This document shows positions 61,847 to 64,000 of a DNA stretch of 64,000 nt, one piece after another. This DNA comes from an uncultured Lachnospiraceae bacterium (GTDB lineage: Bacteria; Bacillota; Clostridia; Lachnospirales; Lachnospiraceae), in the NCBI GenBank assembly GCA_900546325.1, contig URCR01000005.1:1-64000 (forward strand), written 5' to 3'. The translations under genes and the position numbers were made by a program. Positions within the stretch are counted from its first letter, which is position 1. Each line of letters starts with the position of its first letter. The notes beneath the pieces are model-generated. The model was given only the letters and a program-made list of their open reading frames with translations, searched no databases and had not been told where the DNA came from.

Positions 61847-62540
61847 GTTATTAATTTTGGTTGTCGAGGATGATACATCAATACGAAATCTGATCACGAC
61901 GACATTAAAGGCGCACGGTTACCGCTATCAGACAGCGGCAAACGGACAGACAGCGATTCTGGAAGCATCTTCGTACAATCCGGACATTGTGCTTCTGGAT
62001 CTGGGGCTGCCGGATATGGACGGGGTGGAGATCATCCGTAAGATCCGCTCCTGGTCAAACATGCCGATCATTGTGATTAGCGCCAGAAGTGAGGACAATG
62101 ATAAGATTGTCGCACTGGATGCAGGGGCAGACGATTACCTGACCAAGCCGTTTTCGGTGGAAGAACTGCTTGCAAGGCTTCGGGTGACACAGAGAAGACT
62201 TGCCATTATGCAGGGCGGAGCGCAGGAAGAGAAATCAACCTTCACAAATGGAAAGCTGACGATTGATTATGGTGCAGGCTGTGCTTACATGGATGGAAAG
62301 GAATTGCATCTGACACCGATCGAATATAAATTACTGTGTCTGCTCTCAAAGCATGTGGGAAAGGTGTTGACACACACTTATATTACACAGGAGATATGGG
62401 GAAGAAGCTGGGAAAACGATGTGGCATCGTTGCGCGTATATATGGCCACACTCCGCAAGAAGATTGAGAACGAGCCGGATATGCCGCAGTATATCCAGAC
62501 ACATATCGGGGTAGGATACCGGATGCTGAAAGTAGAGTAA
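61839..62540 (+). CDS. kdpE: KdpE-type response regulator
   Basis: A 233-residue OmpR-family regulator. The receiver has VEDDTSIRN, phosphoacceptor Asp in LLDLGLPDMDG (about residue 52) and YLTKPFSVEEL. The winged helix (about 137-231) contains HLTPIEYKLLCLLSKHVGKVLTH and ends THIGVGYRML, a stretch typical of KdpE. The GLPDMDG and NLITTTLKAHGY forms are those of KdpE rather than PhoB. It likely binds the repeated block upstream of kdpF and ktrB. Confidence 0.9.
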   Translation: MNKLLILVVEDDTSIRNLITTTLKAHGYRYQTAANGQTAILEASSYNPDIVLLDLGLPDMDGVEIIRKIRSWSNMPIIVISARSEDNDKIVALDAGADDYLTKPFSVEELLARLRVTQRRLAIMQGGAQEEKSTFTNGKLTIDYGAGCAYMDGKELHLTPIEYKLLCLLSKHVGKVLTHTYITQEIWGRSWENDVASLRVYMATLRKKIENEPDMPQYIQTHIGVGYRMLKVE

Positions 62541-62608
62541 AAACGAAGAGAAAAGGAAAGCTTCGGAAAGTTGCCCGAAAATCTTCGGAAATTCTTCCGC
62601 GGTTCATC

Positions 62609-62637
62609 TTGAGAAAATCCATCAGAATAGATATAAT
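62609..62637 (+). promoter_or_regulatory. Promoter of the ABC-F gene
   Basis: TTGAGA (62609-62614), 17 bases, TATAAT (62632-62637). I see no clear terminator for kdpE before it. Confidence 0.7.
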
Positions 62638-62669
62638 GGGGAAGATGACAAAGATGAGGAGAATTGCAG

Positions 62670-64000
62670 ATGAACATAATTAATATAGAGCATATCAGTA
62701 AACTGTTTGGGGAGAAGCAGGTGTTCGATGATATTTCCTGCGGGATTCATGAGGGAGACAAGATCGGAATTATCGGAATCAACGGGACCGGTAAGACGAC
62801 ACTTCTGAAAATGATCGCAGGGCTGGAAGAGCCGGATCTGGGACAGGTAGTTTTTCAAAATGGACTCCGCGTCACCTATCTTCCGCAGTCACCAAAGTTT
62901 CCGGAAAATGGAACCGTCCTTTCCTATGTGGCGGACGGCGCCGATGGGGCAGACTGGGGCAGAGAGAGCGAAGCCAAGAGCGTGCTGAACCGTCTGGGAA
63001 TTACAGATCATCATGAGGAGATCAAACACTTGTCCGGCGGACAGAAAAAGCGGGTGGCGCTTGCGAGAACGCTTGTCAACCCTGCAGATGTATTGATTCT
63101 TGATGAGCCGACGAACCACATTGACAATGAGATGGCAGTCTGGCTGGAAAATTATCTGAACCAGTGGAAGGGTGCGATCATCATGGTCACGCATGATCGT
63201 TATTTCCTTGATCGGGTGACGAATAAGATTCTGGAGATCGATCATGGAAAATTATACTCCTACACGGCAAATTACTCACAGTTTCTGGAATTGAAGGCGC
63301 AGAGAGAAGAGATGGAGCTTGCCTCCGAGCGGAAACGACAGAGTGTTCTGAGGATGGAGCTGGAGTGGGCAAAGAGAGGCTGCCGTGCCCGTACGACGAA
63401 GCAGAGAGCAAGGCTGGAACGGCTTGAGGCACTGAAAAACGGAAAAGCTCCGGTCAGGGATGCAGAGGTTGAGATCGATTCTGTGGAAACACGGATGGGA
63501 AAGAAGACGATCGAACTGCATCATGTTTCCAAGAGCTATGGAGAGAAGAAGCTGATCGATGATTTTGACTATATTGTACTGAAAAACCAGCGCCTCGGAA
63601 TTATCGGACCAAATGGCTGCGGAAAATCTACACTGATGAAGATCATCACCGGAAAGGAACAGCCGGATCAGGGAGAAGTGGAGATTGGAGATACCGTCAA
63701 GATTGGATATTTTGCGCAGGAAGCCACTGAGATGGATGAGAATCAGCGCGTGATCGATTATATCAAAGATGTGGCAGAGTACGTACCGACAAAAGACGGA
63801 AGAATCACAGCATCACAGATGTTGGAGCGGTTCTTATTCACGCCGGCGATGCAGTACACCCCGATCGGGAAACTGTCGGGTGGTGAAAGGAGAAGGCTGT
63901 ATCTTCTGAAGGTGTTGATGGATGCTCCAAATGTATTGATTCTTGATGAGCCTACCAACGATCTGGATATCCCGACACTGACGATCCTTGAGGACTATCT
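62670..64000 (+). CDS. ABC-F family ATPase (Uup-like), cut by the window end
   Basis: An open frame of at least 443 codons from ATG 62670 (AGGAG ribosome site), continuing beyond 64000. Two ABC domains without membrane part are visible. The first has GINGTGKTT, HLSGGQKKR and VLILDEPTNHID. A linker rich in Arg/Lys/Glu follows (about 205-265), then the second domain with GPNGCGKST, KLSGGERRR and VLILDEPTNDLD. This is the layout of ABC-F translation factors that act at the ribosome. The linker and TupX/Uup-like features suggest a housekeeping rather than an antibiotic-resistance ABC-F, but the C-terminus is not visible. Confidence 0.9.
   Translation, partial: MNIINIEHISKLFGEKQVFDDISCGIHEGDKIGIIGINGTGKTTLLKMIAGLEEPDLGQVVFQNGLRVTYLPQSPKFPENGTVLSYVADGADGADWGRESEAKSVLNRLGITDHHEEIKHLSGGQKKRVALARTLVNPADVLILDEPTNHIDNEMAVWLENYLNQWKGAIIMVTHDRYFLDRVTNKILEIDHGKLYSYTANYSQFLELKAQREEMELASERKRQSVLRMELEWAKRGCRARTTKQRARLERLEALKNGKAPVRDAEVEIDSVETRMGKKTIELHHVSKSYGEKKLIDDFDYIVLKNQRLGIIGPNGCGKSTLMKIITGKEQPDQGEVEIGDTVKIGYFAQEATEMDENQRVIDYIKDVAEYVPTKDGRITASQMLERFLFTPAMQYTPIGKLSGGERRRLYLLKVLMDAPNVLILDEPTNDLDIPTLTILEDY

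Noticed and set aside
1..64000. CRISPR arrays, rRNA or tRNA genes, prophage
   Set aside because: No regularly spaced direct repeats, no cas genes, no cloverleaf or ribosomal RNA sequence and no phage structural genes were seen.

Overview
The window looks like the chromosome of a Gram-positive, low-to-mid GC gut clostridium of the Lachnospiraceae type. This is inferred from the gene families (PolC-type replicase, XpaC/TelA pair, fru operon with its own HPr, DUF3877 and DUF3783 proteins, a LanFEG immunity transporter with its own two-component system), strong AGGAGG ribosome sites, and consensus TTGACA/TATAAT promoters with 17-bp spacers, often with a TG-extended -10. I saw no rRNA, tRNA, CRISPR array or prophage. 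The only mobile DNA is the right end of an IS66-like element at the left edge.

Layout. 1-130: tail of an IS66-family element that has cut off the 3' end of an XRE regulator gene. 659-4963: LanFEG-type antimicrobial-peptide ABC transporter with response regulator and kinase; the first ribosome site is buried in a near-perfect hairpin. 5220-12963: a five-gene oligopeptide (Opp) operon plus a small membrane protein. Its OppC permease carries a seven-repeat RCC1-like propeller in the first extracellular loop, and its OppF ATPase carries a coiled-coil insertion of about 150 residues. An M3 oligopeptidase follows. 15054-24936: HD phosphohydrolase, Rpn-like nuclease, a MutS2-like ATPase without Smr domain, guanine deaminase behind a guanine-class riboswitch, DUF3877, RecQ, AlkD and a membrane-anchored small protein. 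25016-34027: IspG, PolC, aldehyde dehydrogenase, cold-shock protein, cysteine synthase. 34145-39475: an HPr-like protein, a Ser-rich membrane protein and the fruR-fruK-fruA-HPr operon. 39653-50922: acetyltransferase, XpaC/TelA, a heterodimeric ABC exporter with MarR regulator, DUF3783 protein and a second two-component system.

51103-62540 is a potassium locus: a small KdpF-like peptide, KdpA, KdpB, KdpC and a KdpD that lacks its kinase half. It continues with KtrB/TrkH and KtrA/TrkA, a separate histidine kinase that lacks the KdpD and USP domains, and KdpE. A 24-bp identical, near-palindromic block lies upstream of both halves (kdpF and ktrB), so one regulator probably drives both uptake systems. 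The window ends inside an ABC-F ATPase gene.

The most unusual items are the Opp transporter with an extracellular propeller and an enlarged ATPase, the split KdpD/Ktr potassium regulon, the riboswitch placed on a catabolic guanine deaminase, and the Shine-Dalgarno-sequestering hairpin before the LanFEG operon.
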